A stretch of 64,000 bases of DNA from Acinetobacter sp. SFB. GTDB lineage: Bacteria; Pseudomonadota; Gammaproteobacteria; Pseudomonadales; Moraxellaceae. Positions within the stretch are counted from its first letter, which is position 1. Every line of letters begins with the position of its first letter. A program made the position numbers and the translations under genes. The stretch is taken from the NCBI RefSeq assembly GCF_001647545.1, contig NZ_LSZH01000011.1, positions 383,240 through 447,239 on the forward strand. Reading direction: 5' to 3'. Below, piece after piece: positions 39,105-48,072 of the stretch. The notes below the pieces were generated by a model that had not been told where the DNA came from, made no database searches, and worked only from the letters and a program-made list of their open reading frames with translations.

Positions 39105-40073
39105 TTACACTGAATCATGCCAGTGGGCATGCCACTGATCTACGCTGTCGTATTGTAAATACATTTTCAGTGCTTTTGCATAAAGATCTGCATGTCCTAG
39201 GCAATCACTTATCATAATATGGGCATGTTGTGTCCATTCACTTACCGCATAGCGTTGATCAATCGCGCCAAAAGGGACTTGAGTGGTGAGAATAATGGCG
39301 CAGCCTTGTGTATGAATTTCATGCAGCGTATCAATGAATTCTTGATTGACCGCTAAATTGCCTGTACCAAAGCCCTGTAAAATCAGAACATGAGGTGTGT
39401 CTTGTTGCAAATTTTTTAAGTTTTTAATTTGCTGTTCTATGGCTATGGGTTGTGCCATTAAGCTTAAAAAGTTAAATGAGTGTGCCTTTTCAATATCATG
39501 TTCATGCACGACATAGCTTTGCTGATGTGTGATTAGATTCTCTTTGGCACTTAATCCAACGAATGCATCTAAATTGGTCGTATGTCGTTTCAATGCTGTT
39601 TGGGCGTGAATAAGCTGGTGATGAAAAGCTAGATATACGCCCCCAGCACTTTTTAATACCGCATCGAGGGCAAAATTAAGGTTATCGATGGCATCGGTAA
39701 ATTCACGGGTATTCGTTCCATTTACGTTCAGTAACGGATATTGACTACCAGTGAGTACAACATGTGCGGATTGTCCCAGAAACCGTGCAAGTGTTGCACT
39801 GGCATAGCTGAGGGTATCAGTACCGTGAATCACGACAAAATGTTGATAATTTTTAAGTTGTAAGCCTTGGATCATCTGAATGAGTTGCAGCCAGTCAGTG
39901 GCAGTACTGGCACTGCTGTCTTTTATACTGGGTGCAATAAAACATTCGATATGAAGATGCAAAGGAAGAACGCGTTGTAATTGGGGAATAAAATTTTCAG
40001 CAGGCATGGGACTCAGTGGCTCGCCAATGCAGCCAAATGTTCCCCCCATATAAATTAAAGCTATTTTTTTCAT
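39105..40073 (-). CDS. ansA: L-asparaginase, type I-like
   Basis: A 322-aa protein. The two catalytic Thr motifs are present: IYMGGTFGCIG near the N-terminus and VIHGTDTLSYAS near residue 85, plus the catalytic Lys region VLTGSQYPLLN. No signal peptide, so cytoplasmic (type I) rather than periplasmic. It hydrolyses asparagine to aspartate and ammonia. It is inserted between fimV and truA, and a terminator precedes it. Confidence 0.87.
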   Translation of the reverse strand: MKKIALIYMGGTFGCIGEPLSPMPAENFIPQLQRVLPLHLHIECFIAPSIKDSSASTATDWLQLIQMIQGLQLKNYQHFVVIHGTDTLSYASATLARFLGQSAHVVLTGSQYPLLNVNGTNTREFTDAIDNLNFALDAVLKSAGGVYLAFHHQLIHAQTALKRHTTNLDAFVGLSAKENLITHQQSYVVHEHDIEKAHSFNFLSLMAQPIAIEQQIKNLKNLQQDTPHVLILQGFGTGNLAVNQEFIDTLHEIHTQGCAIILTTQVPFGAIDQRYAVSEWTQHAHIMISDCLGHADLYAKALKMYLQYDSVDQWHAHWHDSV

Positions 40074-40076
40074 AAT

Positions 40077-40103
40077 AAAAAAGCAGTCAATGATGACTGC
40101 TTT
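40077..40103 (-). terminator. Terminator of the fimV genes
   Basis: AAAGCAGTCA / TGACTGCTTT with a 4-nt loop and T-run on the minus strand, between fimV-C and ansA. Confidence 0.87.
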
Positions 40104-40121
40104 ATAGTAGAGCGAAATATC

Positions 40122-41450
40122 TTAAGAAGCTATCTGATTGCGTAACTGATCGGCCTGTTGGCGTTGTTCAGCCGTATATTCAGCTTCTTGCTCTGCTAAT
40201 AATTCACGCGCCGACTCAAAAGCACCGAGTTGAATATATTGCTGGGCAAGATCTAAATTCAGGCTAATTTCATTAACTTCTATAAGTTCAGGGAAGGATT
40301 GAACCAGTGGGTCATTTTGATCTGCTTTAGATGCAGATGAGCTGATATTGCTAATATCAAAACTTACCCCTGAAGCTTTCGCTGGAACTAGCTCTACAGG
40401 CGGTTGCTCAGTTGTGGTTGGTACTACTAGATTAAAATCTAAACTTGGTCTGGTTTCCTCAACTGCAATTTTTGCTTCAGTCGGTGCAACAGTTTCTGTC
40501 GCTGAAAAATCAAAATTAAACTCAGGTTTCTCATCAAGTACAGGTTCAACAGTAATAGCTGTATCAGCTGTTGTCGTTGTTTGCTCTGCTAGAGGAGTAT
40601 CTAAACTAAAAGAGAAATCTAAGGGTTTGATTTCATCTGCTAAAGGAGTCGCTTCTTGCTTGGCAGTGCTTGCTGCAGGACTCGGGTCTAAAGACAGTGT
40701 ACTGAAGTCTAAAGGTTTGATTTCTTCCACAGTCGGGGCAGGTGTTTCAACTTTTATTGTGGTGTCTAAAGTAAAGGTATTAAAATCTAAGGGCTGAATT
40801 TCTTCAACTGCTTGTGCTTTCGTGGAAAGTGATTCTTGCTGCAATTGATCTAAAGATTGATGAGGTGCTGTTGCAGAGGGTGCAGCAGTATTCATGAGTG
40901 CATCAAAATCAGCCGTATTTTTTTGTGCAGTCGGTGCGGTATAAGGAGGTGTTGGAACTAAAGATTCTGGTTTGAAATCAATGGTATCTCTAGAACTTTC
41001 GATTTTATTGTCATGAACTGCTTTTTTAGCAAGCGCTTGTTCTAAAATATCGTCCAGTTCTAATGAACGCAGATGATTAATCAGTTGGCTAATTGCAAAC
41101 TCATCTTTTTGTAAGATATGAATATCCAGCAACAGTAAATACAACTCATGCTGTGAATTGTCTTTATTTAAGGCCTGATTAATCTGTGCTTCAGCAGAGA
41201 AAAAGTTACGCTCAACGATGAGTGCTTCAATTTTATTGCGCACATCAGCAGATAAAGGGGTGGTTTTTTTCTTCTCAACAACCGTATTTGCCACAACTTG
41301 GGTTTTTTGTGGGGACTTTTTCGTTGAGATTGTTTTTTTAGCTTTTGCCTTGGATGTTGACGTTTGCTCTGCCTGTTTATTGGTGTCACGCTTTTTTAAT
41401 ACAATTGCGATCACTAATAATAATATAAACGGAATCACATAAAGCAGCAT
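40122..41450 (-). CDS. fimV: FimV C-terminal part as a separate membrane-anchored protein
   Basis: A 442-aa protein beginning directly with one membrane helix (LLYVIPFILLLVIAIVLKKR), which by the positive-inside rule puts the rest in the cytoplasm. A TPR-like segment follows (about 70–145), then a long acidic linker with repeats of E-(E/D)-I-(K/Q)-P-L-D-F, and a FimV C-terminal domain (SLNLDLAQQYIQLGAFESARELLAEQ). In Pseudomonas FimV is one protein with periplasmic LysM, a single membrane helix and cytoplasmic TPR. Here the cytoplasmic half stands alone, 70 nt after the LysM half, with AAGGGG as its own ribosome site. Likely role: pole organisation, type IV pili, twitching. Confidence 0.82.
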   Translation of the reverse strand: MLLYVIPFILLLVIAIVLKKRDTNKQAEQTSTSKAKAKKTISTKKSPQKTQVVANTVVEKKKTTPLSADVRNKIEALIVERNFFSAEAQINQALNKDNSQHELYLLLLDIHILQKDEFAISQLINHLRSLELDDILEQALAKKAVHDNKIESSRDTIDFKPESLVPTPPYTAPTAQKNTADFDALMNTAAPSATAPHQSLDQLQQESLSTKAQAVEEIQPLDFNTFTLDTTIKVETPAPTVEEIKPLDFSTLSLDPSPAASTAKQEATPLADEIKPLDFSFSLDTPLAEQTTTTADTAITVEPVLDEKPEFNFDFSATETVAPTEAKIAVEETRPSLDFNLVVPTTTEQPPVELVPAKASGVSFDISNISSSASKADQNDPLVQSFPELIEVNEISLNLDLAQQYIQLGAFESARELLAEQEAEYTAEQRQQADQLRNQIAS

Positions 41451-41520
41451 GTTGTTACCCCTTGCAGGATTGAGTTTTTATCAATGAAACTCATCCAAAA
41501 AAATCAAATTGTATAACACC

Positions 41521-42978
41521 TTAGTGTGTTGGCTTTTTCTCTACTTGTTGTGCTTTCAATTGTTGTTGCAATTGGGCAAGACGAGTATTCAATAATTGAA
41601 TTCTGTGATCCTTGTGACGTAATGCCAATTCTAACTGTGTTACGTTTCGCTGTAATTTAACGGTTTTTTCACGTGATGTCATAACTTTTAATGACAACTC
41701 GTTCGATGTTTGGTTTTTTTCTGTGTTCTTTTTAGCAGAACCGCTGGCTGAATCTTGTTCTTTCTCTGCAACCAGACTCATCTCTGCTTGATTCAGGCGG
41801 TATTTGGCTTTGCCCGATTGGTTGGACGGTGTTTTTGCCAAGTTTACTACACTGACTTTGTTCTCTTCTTTTTGGCTATTGTTGATATTTAAATTTAATG
41901 CCGCACCACGACGTAAGCGATTCACATCGCCTTGAATAAAGGCGTGTTCATTGTTGGCCTTGATCTGTTTCATGATCTCGCCAACTGGGCGATTTTGCTC
42001 CGTTGCTACACGTGATGCGATGGCCCAAAGTGATTCATTGGATTGCACCACATGTTGAGTGGTTTGTGTTGCAGCCACAGCCTCATTTTGCTGTTTGGGT
42101 GGCTTAGGGGTAGGGGAAGGCACTTCCGATTTAGTTTTTGCAGCAGCTTGTTCTGCCGGTTTATTCGCTATTTTATTTTCGGCTATTTTTTGATTCGGTG
42201 AGGCTGCATATTTTTTCACTAACGGATCTGCAGAAAAAGCTGCACTGGCAGTCGTTTTATTCGACGTAAGAGGAGTGTCTTTGATTTCATTCTTTGTCGA
42301 TATTTCTTTTGATGCAGATGTTCTAAGTTCAGTTAATGCAGTCTTATTCGCTTGTGCTGACGGCATATTCATTGATGAGATGACCACAGGTGCAGGAGCC
42401 ATAGCACTTAAGCGAGGTGGCGCTGCTTTTTGTACATTTAATGGAGCTTCAAAAGATTGATACGCCGCCGATTGTGCTTTTGCAAGCTGATATTGAGTAC
42501 TTTCCGGCAAGTGCAAGGCAATATCTTTTTCACTGACAATGCTGATAGGTGCTAAAGGTTTTTCGTTGCTTGCAATACGGGCCTGAGTATTGGTGTTGCC
42601 ACGGGGTAGCGGTGTTTTAATATGTTGTAAACGCGTTGCATTCCCTTCCTGAATTTTAATAATAATATTCAGTTCCGCTTCAGTCAGCGGACGGGAAGAA
42701 GTGATGGTGATTACCCCATTACCCGAACCATCACGACGGGTAAAAAAATTAAGATGTCCAGGGGGTTGATGGGCTACGCCTAAAGTGGTGAGGTCTTCTG
42801 CACTGGCTAAACTGGCCTGTATTTGTGCATTGGGATCAGCTTGGCGGAAATTCATTTCCGCATAGAGTAATTCACCCGGTGCAGACTGGATTTGAATAGG
42901 ATCAATAGTAATCGCATAAATAGGTTGTGAAGCGATAATGGCTAAAATGGCAATCTTTAATTTGTTATATGCGGTCAT
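41521..42978 (-). CDS. fimV: FimV N-terminal part (LysM, periplasmic)
   Basis: A 485-aa protein from the Met at 42978; an in-frame GTG ten codons earlier has no ribosome site. Signal peptide ends IYA at residue 22. Then comes the FimV N-domain (IQIQSAPGELLYAEMNFRQADPNA, later ITSSRPLTEAELNIIIKI), a Pro/Ala/Lys-rich linker, a LysM domain (HVVQSNESLWAIASRV...NNEHAFIQGDVNRLRRGAALNL), and a C-terminal coiled coil (LQRNVTQLELALRHKDHRIQLLNTRLAQLQQQL). It ends without a membrane helix, which instead begins the next gene. The position after asd is the standard fimV slot. Confidence 0.85.
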   Translation of the reverse strand: MTAYNKLKIAILAIIASQPIYAITIDPIQIQSAPGELLYAEMNFRQADPNAQIQASLASAEDLTTLGVAHQPPGHLNFFTRRDGSGNGVITITSSRPLTEAELNIIIKIQEGNATRLQHIKTPLPRGNTNTQARIASNEKPLAPISIVSEKDIALHLPESTQYQLAKAQSAAYQSFEAPLNVQKAAPPRLSAMAPAPVVISSMNMPSAQANKTALTELRTSASKEISTKNEIKDTPLTSNKTTASAAFSADPLVKKYAASPNQKIAENKIANKPAEQAAAKTKSEVPSPTPKPPKQQNEAVAATQTTQHVVQSNESLWAIASRVATEQNRPVGEIMKQIKANNEHAFIQGDVNRLRRGAALNLNINNSQKEENKVSVVNLAKTPSNQSGKAKYRLNQAEMSLVAEKEQDSASGSAKKNTEKNQTSNELSLKVMTSREKTVKLQRNVTQLELALRHKDHRIQLLNTRLAQLQQQLKAQQVEKKPTH

Positions 42979-43070
42979 CTTAATTTTTAGCTCGGTCTTG
43001 TATCGCACTGCGAAAGTTAGAGATTAACGAGATGTTGAATAATTGTAAAATACTAACATAAAGGATACAT

Positions 43071-43100
43071 AAAAAAGCCGATCAATTGTGACCGGCTTTT
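43071..43100 (-). terminator. Terminator of asd
   Basis: AAAAGCCGATCA pairs with TGACCGGCTTTT (one mismatch), with T-run on the minus strand, 20 nt after asd. Confidence 0.85.
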
Positions 43101-43119
43101 CGTTTTCTTAATTTAAAAA

Positions 43120-44238
43120 TTAAGAATTTTTATATTCAATGAGGATGCGAAGCATACGACGTAAAGGCTCTGCAGCGCCCCAAAGCAGCTGGTCACCAAC
43201 AGTGAACGCGCCCAGGTATTCTTTACCCATATTGAGTTTACGCAAACGACCGACAGGAACAGTTAAGGTACCTGTTACCGCGACAGGAGTCAGGTCAGTC
43301 ATTGACGCTTCACGGGTATTTGGAACCACTTTCGCCCATGGGTTAGATTGACCAATCATGTCTTCAATTTCATCCAAAGGTACGTCTTTCTTAAGCTTTA
43401 AAGTTAAAGCTTGAGAATGACAACGCATTGCACCAATACGCACACAATGACCATCAATCGGAACGATTTGTTGGTTGCCTAGAATCTTGTTAGTTTCAAC
43501 CTGTGCTTTCCACTCTTCTTTCGACTGACCATTATCCAATTGCTTGTCGATATATGGAATCAGAGAACCGGCTAAAGGCACACCAAAGTTGGCAGCAGGG
43601 AAGCCTTCACCACGTTGCAAGTCCGCAATTTTAGAGTCAATGTCTAGAATTGGAGAGCGTGGATCATCTAACAGGTCTTTGGTATTGTTATATAAATAAC
43701 CCATACCTGTAATCAGCTCACGCATGTTTTGTGCGCCTGCACCTGATGCTGCCTGATACGTCATGGCAGTCATCCACTCCACCAGATTGTTTTGGTAAAG
43801 CGCGCCCATGCTCATCAGCATCAAGGAAACGGTACAGTTACCACCGACAAATGTTTTAGTGCCATTCACTAAACCATCTTTAATCACGTGCATGTTGACC
43901 GGATCAAGCACAATGATCGCTTCATCATCCATACGCAGTGTAGAGGCCGCATCAATCCAGTAACCGTTCCAGTTTTCCGCTTTTAATTTAGGAAAAACTT
44001 CAGAGGTATAATCACCACCTTGGCAGGTAATAATGACATCCATTTGCTTCAGACTGCTAATATCTGATGCATCCATAAGTGCTGGGGCCGTCTTACCGCC
44101 AAACGCAGGCGCTTCACCACCGGCATTACTGGTAGAAAAATAGAATGGCTCAAAATGAGCAAAATCATTTTCTTCAACCATACGTTGCATAAGGACAGAA
44201 CCAACCATCCCGCGCCAACCGACCAGACCTACTTTCAT
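43120..44238 (-). CDS. asd: Aspartate-semialdehyde dehydrogenase
   Basis: A 372-aa enzyme. The start at 44238 gives [20 protein letters not shown], the usual N-terminus; the frame is open 23 codons further up without need. Catalytic Cys135 is in GGNCTVSL and the catalytic His lies in [16 protein letters not shown]. It reduces aspartyl phosphate to the semialdehyde for lysine, threonine, methionine and diaminopimelate. Upstream gene of the asd–fimV–truA neighbourhood but with its own terminator. Confidence 0.97.
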   Translation of the reverse strand: MKVGLVGWRGMVGSVLMQRMVEENDFAHFEPFYFSTSNAGGEAPAFGGKTAPALMDASDISSLKQMDVIITCQGGDYTSEVFPKLKAENWNGYWIDAASTLRMDDEAIIVLDPVNMHVIKDGLVNGTKTFVGGNCTVSLMLMSMGALYQNNLVEWMTAMTYQAASGAGAQNMRELITGMGYLYNNTKDLLDDPRSPILDIDSKIADLQRGEGFPAANFGVPLAGSLIPYIDKQLDNGQSKEEWKAQVETNKILGNQQIVPIDGHCVRIGAMRCHSQALTLKLKKDVPLDEIEDMIGQSNPWAKVVPNTREASMTDLTPVAVTGTLTVPVGRLRKLNMGKEYLGAFTVGDQLLWGAAEPLRRMLRILIEYKNS

Positions 44239-44425
44239 GTCGCTTTGCCTCGGTGCGTAAAAAAATAAAAGGGGGCTTGAGTGTATCAAAAGCGACCACA
44301 ACTGCAAGTACTACACAATGAAAACATCAATATTATTGAGCGAAATATCTTGTTTATGTTACATAGAAAATTGATAAAGTTATTTCATCATAGAAAAACT
44401 AAAAGTAACACAAGAGCAGAGACTT

Positions 44426-45562
44426 ATGATTTGGGTGGAGTTAATTTCGGTTTTTGTCATCTGGCTGACATTTTGGTCATTAATTCCGCGGGATGAATGG
44501 TGGATTCGAGGGGCCGATTTTCCACGCTTGCAAATTTTAGTGTTAGGACTGATTGCTTTTGTGCTGTTATTGCTCTGGGATCAGCCATGGGATCTATGGC
44601 GTGAAATTGTCTTTATTGGGTTGATTGCAGCACTGGCTTATCAATTAAAAATGGTACTGCCTTATACTTTTATTTGGAAAAAGCAGGTTAAAAAAGTCCG
44701 TCAGCATCAACTTAATCCAGATAAGAAAATTTCTGTGATTGTTAGCAATGTACTAACGCCAAATGATAAATACCATTTGTTGATTGACCAGATTCAGAAA
44801 CATCAACCTGATTTGGTCCTGACATTGGAAACGGATCTAAACTGGCAAAAAGCACTTTCCGTGATTGAAAAAGATTATCCTTATCGCGTGCCTGTGCCTT
44901 TGGATAATCTGTATGGGATGCATCTCTACAGTAAACTTGAACTGAAAGATACTGAAGTGAAATTCATTTTAAGTGATGAAATTCCTTCCATTTATACCAC
45001 AGTGATTTTACGTTCCGGTCAACCGGTTCAACTCTATTGCTTGCATCCTAAACCGCCAAGCCCAACCGAAGCCAAAGATTCCACCCTCCGGGATGCGGAA
45101 CTTTTAATGGTGGGCGACCAGATTAAAGATTTAGATGAAAGCTGTATTGTGATGGGGGACTTGAATGATGTGGCATGGTCAAGAACCACGCGATTATTTC
45201 AGCGGATTAGCGGTTTGCTTGATCCGCGTGTAGGGCGGCATTATATCAATACCTTCCATGCTGATTATCCGTTATTACGCTGGTCGCTGGATCATATATT
45301 TCATAGTACCGATTTTGCTTTGGTTCATATGGAACGATTGCCGCATGTCGGTTCGGATCATTTCCCCGTGTATGTAATCTTACAAACCGGTCGTGTTTTT
45401 GAGCAAGTTCAAGATGAGCTAGAACAAACTGATGCCGATGAACAAGAAGCCCAGGAGGCGATTTGCGAAGGTATTCAAAAAGCTGAGAAGGAAGAAAAGT
45501 TAGTCACCGATAAAATTGCCCAGGTTTATAAAAGTGATCCTCAGGTACCTCAAGGTAATTAG
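44426..45562 (+). CDS. Membrane-anchored endonuclease/exonuclease/phosphatase (EEP) family protein
   Basis: A 378-aa protein. Two or three N-terminal membrane helices (residues 1–85) precede an EEP domain: ISVIVSNVLTPN, PDLVLTLETD (metal Glu), VMGDLNDVAWS (metal Asp/Asn), and LDHIFHS...GSDHFPVYV (catalytic Asp-His). All core residues of the fold are present. The last 60 residues are a Glu/Lys-rich helix. Similar proteins act on nucleic acid, phosphoinositide or sphingomyelin-type substrates; the substrate is unknown here. The candidate Rsm sRNA gene follows. Confidence 0.82.
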   Translation: MIWVELISVFVIWLTFWSLIPRDEWWIRGADFPRLQILVLGLIAFVLLLLWDQPWDLWREIVFIGLIAALAYQLKMVLPYTFIWKKQVKKVRQHQLNPDKKISVIVSNVLTPNDKYHLLIDQIQKHQPDLVLTLETDLNWQKALSVIEKDYPYRVPVPLDNLYGMHLYSKLELKDTEVKFILSDEIPSIYTTVILRSGQPVQLYCLHPKPPSPTEAKDSTLRDAELLMVGDQIKDLDESCIVMGDLNDVAWSRTTRLFQRISGLLDPRVGRHYINTFHADYPLLRWSLDHIFHSTDFALVHMERLPHVGSDHFPVYVILQTGRVFEQVQDELEQTDADEQEAQEAICEGIQKAEKEEKLVTDKIAQVYKSDPQVPQGN

Positions 45563-45570
45563 GAGAAAAG

Positions 45571-45588
45571 TGTACGAAATGGCTTACA
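45571..45588 (+). promoter_or_regulatory. GacA-type upstream activating box
   Basis: TGTACG-AAATGG-CTTACA: one mismatch to the GacA box TGTAAG-N6-CTTACA used in pseudomonads and relatives upstream of rsm sRNA genes, with the exact 6-nt spacing. It lies about 50–70 nt upstream of the probable 5' end of the GGA-rich RNA, where activation would be expected. Confidence 0.7.
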
Positions 45589-45638
45589 CGGATAGAGGTC
45601 AATTGCGAATAGTTCTTTTTCCTATTTTTACTTAAGCT

Positions 45639-45822
45639 AGACTCATCAGCCAAGGAGTTGGGAAAGGAAAATCCCATTATGGAAGACGATGTAGGGCTGG
45701 TTGGTGAGTCATCACGGATAGGATGCAGGAATGGATAGCAATAACATAATAAAAATATGATTTGGAAAGCACAACCTTATATACCCGAGTTTTGCAGGAT
45801 GCAGGACTCGGGTTATCATTTT
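45639..45822 (+). ncRNA. Candidate CsrB/RsmY/RsmZ-type sRNA (CsrA-sequestering)
   Basis: About 180 nt with no ORF. I count eleven GGA trinucleotides between 45654 and 45806, five of them in the CsrA-favoured ANGGA form (GGA at 45654, 45666, 45681, 45716 and 45733). The 5' part can fold as GACTCA...TGAGTC with inner CAGCC/GGCTG pairing, exposing GGA in loops. The 3' hairpin ACCCGAGT/ACTCGGGT (45783–45813) carries two GGA in its loop as a tandem TGCAGGA, but its T-tract is weak (TATCATTTT). TTGCGA (45603) and TTTACT (45627), 18 nt apart, are a plausible promoter. The GacA box upstream supports the call. The 5' end is approximate. Confidence 0.72.
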
Positions 45823-46164
45823 ATGCAATATTCTAAAAATAAAAGTTCAGTTATGTATTTATTTAAATTCTAAGAATTCAAAATATATATCATTAATTTT
45901 ACTGATTTATCACGTGATGCTTAACAGATCTACGCTAGGCTATTACGGTGGTTTATTGTCGCCTTTTATTATCATCGTCAGTTGAAATCAAATTTTACCC
46001 CGGGTGATGATCTCAATTGAGGCAGAATTGTTTGATGCTCGCGATGATTTAATCAATTATCGACTTTGGCGTATGGGGGGCAGGATGCACGATATGATCA
46101 ATACCATTTTCTGGGCTTTGATCATTTGGTTAATGGTGAGGTCTAAAGTTTGGAAGGGGGATTT
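45823..46164. other. Gap between the candidate sRNA and the AT-rich gene
   Basis: About 340 nt. The first half is very AT-rich. The second half is open for about 65 codons from 46007 with one hydrophobic stretch, but it lacks a ribosome site and overlaps the next gene, so I do not call it. No repeat ends or attachment site seen. Confidence 0.45.
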
Positions 46165-46944
46165 ATGCTTAGAGAACAGACCGAAAAGGAAAATCACGAA
46201 ATTGTAAATCAGTTACAATGTTTTATTGATTTTTATGGAAGTTTATCTTTTACAGTAATGCATTTCATCCCGTTAGGTACTAAGGCTTTATTCAACTTCG
46301 ATACCTATATTTATGAAGCGATGAAAGGAACTTTAGAGTCCATTTTAGTTTTAATTGAGAATGGGCGAGTTAATGATGCATATGCTTTACTACGTAAATT
46401 TTATGATATTTCTTTAATTAATGTTTATGTAAATTTATATTTAAAAAGAGAATTTGAAATAGACAAATTTGTTGTGGTTAAAATTCAGAATTGGTTATCT
46501 GGAAAAGAAAAAATTCCTGAATACAAGGAAATTAGACAGTATATTTCAACTAGTTTATTGGAACCTATCCAAAAAGAGTTGGCTAAACTCCCATATGAAG
46601 CTATTCGAAATCGTTGTAATGATCATATGCATTACAATTTTTTCAGTCATTTATTAATGAATACCCATGTGGTTGATATTAAAAGAAATGAGAAATTAGA
46701 TCAGTTTTTAAAAGATATTCGTTATGTAGTTCTACTTAATTTAAGTTATATCTTATATTTGAATCCACACTATATGACTTCGGGAGATATTTTTGACTAT
46801 CATGATAGTGGAATAATACCACCTGATAATTTACAGTATGAGGTGGCACCATGTGTACAGAATATGTTTGATAGTTTAATTAAAGTAGAAGTTCCTTTAA
46901 TTGCTAAACTTATAAAAAATAATTGTTCAATGAATTTAAATTAG
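46165..46944 (+). CDS. AT-rich gene of unknown function; possible HEPN-like protein
   Basis: A 259-aa, mostly helical protein. The start at 46165 has AAGGGGG just upstream; a TTG at 46150 opens the frame earlier. Base composition is visibly more AT-rich than neighbouring genes, a sign of recent acquisition. I do not recognise a family. A motif IRNRCNDHMH (Arg148-Asn-x4-His154, that is R-x5-H) on a predicted helix, together with the preceding LLRKFYDISLI helix, is reminiscent of HEPN RNase-type domains (R-x4-6-H). This is a weak, motif-level hint. The 3' end overlaps the convergent glycosyltransferase gene by 9 nt. Confidence 0.7.
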   Translation: MLREQTEKENHEIVNQLQCFIDFYGSLSFTVMHFIPLGTKALFNFDTYIYEAMKGTLESILVLIENGRVNDAYALLRKFYDISLINVYVNLYLKREFEIDKFVVVKIQNWLSGKEKIPEYKEIRQYISTSLLEPIQKELAKLPYEAIRNRCNDHMHYNFFSHLLMNTHVVDIKRNEKLDQFLKDIRYVVLLNLSYILYLNPHYMTSGDIFDYHDSGIIPPDNLQYEVAPCVQNMFDSLIKVEVPLIAKLIKNNCSMNLN

Positions 46945-48051
46945 TATCTCTTTATACAAGTTAAGCGTCTGATCACACATCTCTTTTAAGCTAAATATCG
47001 TGACTGGCTCAACGTTTTGAGGCTGATCAATATGATGCTTGATTGCATTTAATAGTGCAGATTGGTCATCGACCTCAATTAAACCTTGTGGATATACAGA
47101 CGATAAAATCTCTGCCACACCGCCACGGTTCCAGCCAATCACCGGTGTACCCACCGATAATGCTTCCAATGCGGTACGACCAAAGGTTTCCGCCTGATTT
47201 GAAAGAGAAAGAACCACATCACTAAACGCCAGCCACTCACGAATATCCGAACGATGACCGACAAAAGTGATTTTGTCGCGTAAACCTTTGCTCTGAATAC
47301 TTTCTTGCATTTCTTGTAAGTAAGCAGCCTTTTTCGGATCTGCTCCGCCCACCACGACCGCATGCAGATTTGGATACTGGCTTTGCAATTGCTGCATGAG
47401 TTCAATTAAAGTTTCATGGCCTTTTAAACGGGTGATACGCCCCGGAAGGCACACTAAAAACTTGTTTTCCAGTTGAGGGAAATCTTTAAAGGTTCGATTG
47501 ATCCATTGTGCAGACGGTTGATAGCCGTGAGGAAACTCTTGCGGTGAAATGCCGCGATAAATTCGCACGATATTTTCAGGCGGACAGTTTTGATAATGCT
47601 CGGTAATGTATTGCACCACACTGTCCGAGACGGCAATGACTTTTTCAGCTTGCGTCATAATGGCACTATAACGATTGGTTGAATAAAAGCCATGAACCGT
47701 TGAAATGAGATGTGGACGCTTATCTGCCGGAATGCCTTTTAAGGCGAAATGAGTCAGCCATGCGGGTACGCGTGAACGAACATGCACGATATCGGGTTGA
47801 TGTTGTTCAATGAGTTTACGCAAAGGGCGTATTTGCCAAAGACTGGATAAAGATTTTTTATGAATCGCTAGAGTGAGGTGTTGTGAACCTTCCGCTTCAA
47901 GTTGTGCAACCAGACGTCCACCATTTGAAACCACTAAAGATTCATGACCATCTGCAACAAGCGCACGTGCAATTTCCAGTGTGCCACGTTCAACACCACC
48001 ACTGTTCAATTCAGGAAGAAGCTGCATAATTTTCATCGGTGTGATCTTCAT
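46936..48051 (-). CDS. GT-B glycosyltransferase (family 4)
   Basis: About 371 aa from the ATG at 48051; 48036 is an alternative start with GAAG upstream. N-terminal LLPELNSGGVERGTLEIARALVADGHES is a typical GT4 acceptor-domain start. The C-domain has PGRITRLKGHETLIELM and the donor-binding QAETFGRTALEALSVGTPVIGWNRGG with the E-x7-E motif. It adds a sugar to a lipid or polysaccharide acceptor, probably the lipooligosaccharide core since the next gene upstream is an LpxL-type acyltransferase on the same strand (21 nt apart). Confidence 0.85.
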   Translation of the reverse strand: MKITPMKIMQLLPELNSGGVERGTLEIARALVADGHESLVVSNGGRLVAQLEAEGSQHLTLAIHKKSLSSLWQIRPLRKLIEQHQPDIVHVRSRVPAWLTHFALKGIPADKRPHLISTVHGFYSTNRYSAIMTQAEKVIAVSDSVVQYITEHYQNCPPENIVRIYRGISPQEFPHGYQPSAQWINRTFKDFPQLENKFLVCLPGRITRLKGHETLIELMQQLQSQYPNLHAVVVGGADPKKAAYLQEMQESIQSKGLRDKITFVGHRSDIREWLAFSDVVLSLSNQAETFGRTALEALSVGTPVIGWNRGGVAEILSSVYPQGLIEVDDQSALLNAIKHHIDQPQNVEPVTIFSLKEMCDQTLNLYKEILI

Positions 48052-48072
48052 TATTTTAAAGGGTGGGAGCAA

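Noticed and set aside
40348..40797. 149-codon Ser/Val-rich frame antisense to fimV
   Set aside because: It mirrors the repetitive linker of the FimV C-terminal part; repeats on one strand create open frames on the other.
46004..46207. 67-codon open frame with a hydrophobic stretch
   Set aside because: It starts at GTG/ATG without a ribosome site and overlaps the start of the well-supported gene at 46165. It could be a remnant.
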